Assembly (NCBI RefSeq): GCF_032362555.1 | Contig: NC_083515.1 | Span: forward strand, 8,901,001 to 8,965,000 | Direction: 5' to 3' | DNA length: 64,000 nucleotides | Source of the DNA: Amyelois transitella | Lineage: Eukaryota > Arthropoda > Insecta > Lepidoptera > Pyralidae | Part shown: one piece after another, positions 60,203 through 64,000 of the stretch | Position numbering within the stretch: position 1 is the first letter of the stretch | How the letters are laid out: each line of letters starts with the position of its first letter | Position numbers and translations under genes: made by a program | The notes under the pieces: generated by a model | Database searches by the model: none | Seen by the model: the letters and a program-made list of their open reading frames with translations, nothing else | What the model was told of the DNA's origin: nothing

Positions 60203-63200
60203 TTATTTCTTTATCTTCTGCGCAAGTAACTTCGCTCCTTCAGAAGTATTAGCTCTTAAGATACTAGCGTGTGGCTTGACCTTGGCTATGAGTTCGTTAC
60301 CAGTTTTCTCATCATTGCTCTCGATAAGCTTCAGTAAGAAGAAACATCCTCTGTTTGTAGGCAGCCACGCCGATAACTGCAATCATACAATTCATATTAT
60401 ATTCTAAAATCAATCTTAAAATTTACACTAAAACCTGTCTCGCCAAAACTTTCTTTCTATTATGGTTCCCACTTATACAAGTACTTTGTACTATAGGGGC
60501 CAACCAGCTTTGCTCGGTAACGAGGGGTTCCTTCTTGACACAGAGCAAAAATGGTTGATAACCCCTCATTAAGTTGAAAGTGGACCTTCGAAGCTTAGCC
60601 GCATTAATTTGAACAAAAATAACAAAATGAATAACACATCCGTCACAGAAAGCATGCTGTGCGAGTTGACTTATAAAACTAACCAAGTTAAAACTAAAAT
60701 CATATCACATACCACATCAGCCTCCAAGTATTGCGCAATGGAGACCCCAAGCGTGCACCCAGGCCTGTCCTTATCCAGGCTGGCAAGTTTCTTCAGACAC
60801 ATGTGTATGCCAGCGTCTTCCACCGCCAGTATTTCTTTGTTATTCACGCTGACTTTCCAGTCAGCACGGCAAATAGCTCTGGCTAACGCGTCTAACATTC
60901 CTTTTGTTGATTCTGTAACAGACAAATATTCAATAAAATTATTGCGTTTACATCATTAAAGTTTTAATAATATTAGGGTGATTCTTAATTTATTTGTGCT
61001 TGCCTTTTATTGGGTTGCATGCTTTAATTTTATTTTGTGAGTGAATTTTTTAGAATGTAATCATGTAACCTGTTGGTGTCCCTAAATAAATAAATAGGAT
61101 AAAATAAGTTGCGAGACTTGGCTCTGTCCACCCCATAGAGGATAAAGACATAATAATATGTATGTACATATATTTAGGTACAAATAAATAAAAATGCTTT
61201 CTTACCTATAGACATCACCGCCACGGCTAGAAGGGCAATAGTTTTATTACTAAGCCAGAACTCCGCATCATTTTCTATATCTTGCTGGAGCGCTGGCAAG
61301 ATGGCCTCCCGCAGTTCCGCCGTACGTATATCCGCGTCCTTCTTGGAGGTGCCGCTTTTGGCGCCCTCTTCGAGGAATTTCACGAGGCTCGGGTGGAAAG
61401 TCGCCGTGTCTTTGGGCTTGACTAGCCAGTGGAGAGTCTGAAATTGAAATATTTCTTAGATGTGATGTCATAATCCCTTAAGGGGTTAGACATTATAGAA
61501 TAGAAACAAAGATTGAGTAGTGACAAGTGGATTTCGCCAAAAAAAAAGAATCCCAAAATAAACTAGCCTTTCCCGTGATTGTTTTTACAATCTAAACAGG
61601 AATGCAATAAGCTTTATAAGCCTATTCCTTAGTCGCTTTTTACGACATCCACACCAAAGAGATGGAATGGTCCTATTTTTTTTTGTATTGATGCCAGGCA
61701 CCACACAGCACAATCACTTATTAATCTTAGAAGACTGTATCATAGCCCTTACCATGACACCCCAATGGTCCTTCACAATATCCTTAAGATTTGCAGCGAG
61801 AGTGGACACAATGGCCTTCTTCACCAGCACCGTGTCGTCCACCGAGTCGAAGATGGCTAGCAGCAAACGGTAGCCTGTCTTGTGTTTGCTGAGACTCACT
61901 GCATGCTCCTTTACAACTTTCAGGATAGTCTGGAAAACATATTTAAAATCATGTCTGTTTCCTGAAGGAAAGGAGGGAAGGGCAGAGACTTTATTTTACC
62001 ATGATCCCTGCATCCTTCTTTCATTTATTCCCATTACAGCTCGTCGGTTTAAAAGACCTTTCGCCAGGACATCGCCACGTGGCAAACCAACTACATTTAT
62101 TTATTTAAACTTCATGCATGTTAAATGTACAACTTATTGACCCAAAAATACAGATACTCAGCCTAGACTTATTTCCAGGTTAAAAGAAATTGAATTACAG
62201 AGAAAAGAGATGAATTTAGGATGCTCCACTTAACTCCACCCACCCACAAGAGTTAGCTGCTTAATTAAAGAAGAATAAAATACGCAACAGAAAGCAAAAT
62301 AAAGTGTTATACCTTTTTATCCTTGTTGGTGCCTTGCCACACGCAGATACATGCCGCGTTGACTCCGGGCAGGGAGTTGCTGAGCGGCACTATCAGTGGG
62401 CTGAGAGTAGTGATCAGTTCAGTGCGATCCTCCGCGCTGCACTCTTGAATGTAGTCATACAATACTGAATGCAGCAACCTAAAAATAATTATTGTAATTT
62501 TAATGTGGCCTTTGTTTTTAGAGGATGTGTACCTATACCTACCTATGTGTACCTATGGGAGATAACTAGATTTTCAGATTTGAAGAACAATAAAAGATAC
62601 TATAATTTTTTTTTTATCTCTACATGGGCCTTTAGATTAAGTATGGCTAGTAATTAACACTTAGGGCAGCTTCAGATTGCACTGGCAGCAAAGTAGCGTG
62701 AGTTACAGTCCTAATGATTCTAAATACTGCGATCTAGCCAAGGTCCCCTTATAGTAGTGTAACTTGTATTGTGTTATATATTTATCTAATTAACTTTTTT
62801 ATGTTAACCACATTTATTTCACAAATCAAGATCAATAAGATTAACTTACTCTCCATCATGCAGATTTTTGTCCAGTATACGCTGTATATTAGCCTTGCAT
62901 GAATGCAGTATCGCTGCTTTCATCTCTGGGCTGTCTTTGTATGTATCGCTCAGGGTTTTAATTTTGTTGTCTTTTGACTGCAACAAAAAAAGAACATAGA
63001 TATTATGGAACAAATTAAAAAAAAACAAGAGGTGTGTATATATATGGGATTAAATAACAAACAGTGAGAACTCACATTTTTGTAAATTTCCCCATAGAAT
63101 TCTTGTTGCATGTGCAACTTTTCCGTCTTGTTAGCAAATTCACCATAAGCATAATCTAATACGGGAGCACTTATACTGTGTGCCGAGAGTGTCACGATGT

Positions 63201-64000
63201 GGCCGAAGAACCTCTTCAAAACTTCATGGCGAATGAAATCGGTTCCATACTTCAAAATACGTTTCACAGCATGCTGGGCATATTTAGACTGCACCATTTG
63301 AACCATAAGGTCTAATAATTCCTCAGTTATTTCAGTCTTGACATCTTCAGGGCCGTATTTGAGCAGTACTTGGATAACCCTACTGAGATCATGGGTAAGG
63401 GCTATTGATTTATACTGCCCTTTGAGAAGACCATGTAACTCCCTACATGACTTTTCTTTGAAGTCTGCTTTTACTACTTTCCTGTAAATAAAATTAAAGC
63501 TAAATAATTTTTTCAGCTAATTTCTGTGACCCTCTAGTCATAAAGAGCATGCATTTTCTAATTTCAGTACAAACATATAATCACGTCTACATCCCTTGCC
63601 GGGTAGACAGAGCCCACAGTCTTGAAAAGACCGAAATGCAGCTGTATGGCTTTTATGATGGAATTGAACAATTCTTTTGTGCGTAAATATTTATAATACT
63701 CCAAATTCAAAAACATGCTTTTATAATTTATAATAAAATAAAATTTGTATCCTAATCTCACCTCTGGATTTGTGCAGCAAGTAATTTAGCTTTATGTGAT
63801 ATTTCGAACACCTCTGCAGTTGCTTTTGCTTTACGTCTCACAAGCCTAAGTTCTTTCTTCTCCTTTTTCATTTCAGACCACTTAGGCTTTTCCCCTGGCT
63901 TTGTCTGCTCTTTCGAAAACTTCCCATCTTTTGAGAAAGGTTTATCTTTCATATTATTGAATTTACCAAAAGGTTTCCCGTCTTTTTTGCCTTTCGGTGA
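60203..64000 (-). CDS. PUM3: Pumilio homolog 3 / penguin, 5' end outside the window
   Basis: Exons 63762-64000 (partial), 63076-63481, 62850-62977, 62313-62478, 61753-61929, 61206-61437, 60713-60912 and 60203-60376 join in frame for about 574 codons. PUM3 (Puf-A, KIAA0020; Drosophila penguin, yeast Puf6) is a nucleolar RNA-binding protein with an L-shaped array of Puf repeats and a CPL domain, acting in large-subunit ribosome assembly. Basic N-terminus (KDGKPFGKFNN, then KWSEMKKEKKELRLVRRKAK), Puf repeats such as LMVQMVQSKYAQHAVKRILK and YGTDFIRHEVLKRFFGHIVT, and the CPL-like part HWLVKPKDTATFHPSLVKFL. The C-terminus ends LLAQKIKK. The poly(A) signal AATAAA (minus strand, 60202-60207) overlaps the stop codon. 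About 60 N-terminal residues are probably missing beyond 64000. Confidence 0.93.
61470..61715 (-). repeat. TATG-tailed SINE, diverged, in a PUM3 intron
   Basis: 'cttagtcgctttttacgaca' and 'gatgccaggcaccacacagc' mark the 5' end. A separate 3'-end scrap is at 61110-61165. Confidence 0.65.
61960..62090 (-). mobile_element. Short LINE 3' end in a PUM3 intron
   Basis: 'gggcagagactttattttac', 'catgatccctgcatccttct' and 'aagacctttcgccaggacat' are a diverged copy of the last ~120 bases of the LINE at 9745. Confidence 0.65.
63565..63668 (-). repeat. Partial TATG-tailed SINE in a PUM3 intron
   Basis: 'aatcacgtctacatcccttg' and 'ccgggtagacagagcccaca'. Confidence 0.7.

Overview
The window looks like nuclear DNA of a moth or butterfly (Lepidoptera). 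Evidence: many-exon genes with GT-AG introns, AT-rich spacers, GC-rich coding exons, metazoan gene families, and repeats typical of lepidopteran genomes (a SINE and a LINE that both end in a TATG microsatellite, 'CGCGACTTCGTCCGC' repeats, palindromic MITEs). The species cannot be fixed from the sequence. I built the gene models by hand; every exon set listed keeps frame across all its junctions.

Layout. 1-7.3 kb: a nine-exon minus-strand gene for an unrecognised 360-aa protein starting Met-Gly-Cys; its last intron holds a complete intronless NDUFS1 gene (complex I 75 kDa subunit) on the same strand. 9-14 kb: CFAP276, an axonemal microtubule inner protein, with a long inverted-repeat (foldback) element in intron 1 that was itself hit by a LINE. 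14.7-16.6 kb: a five-exon gene for an unrecognised 431-aa protein with a Cys-rich C-terminal half. 16.6-20.3 kb: no gene seen. 21.1-35.1 kb: shuttle craft/NFX1, 16 coding exons on the minus strand, with two unusual intronic structures. 36.0-38.4 kb: SRSF2 (SC35), head to head with shuttle craft, with a Mutator-like transposon in its probable 3'UTR intron.

38.9-41.7 kb is mostly repeats. Then come RRP9 (minus), INO80C (minus) and RRS1 (plus), a 4.4 kb gene-free stretch, DFFB (caspase-activated DNase, minus), DTYMK (thymidylate kinase, plus, head to head with DFFB) and PUM3/penguin (minus, 5' end beyond the window).

Most of these are housekeeping genes. RRP9, RRS1 and PUM3 all act in nucleolar ribosome assembly; SRSF2 and NFX1 act on RNA; NDUFS1 is respiratory; DFFB and DTYMK concern DNA. 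I see no operon-like system, no tandem gene cluster, no CRISPR and no virus-derived element. The novelty lies in genome architecture: a 152-bp inverted duplication that puts one shuttle craft exon in a hairpin loop, a tandem array that duplicated an intron-exon junction of the same gene, a transposon whose 9-bp target duplication sits in the pyrimidine tract of an acceptor, young LINE copies with clean target duplications, a SINE that appears to use that LINE's 3' end, and two unrecognised multi-exon proteins.
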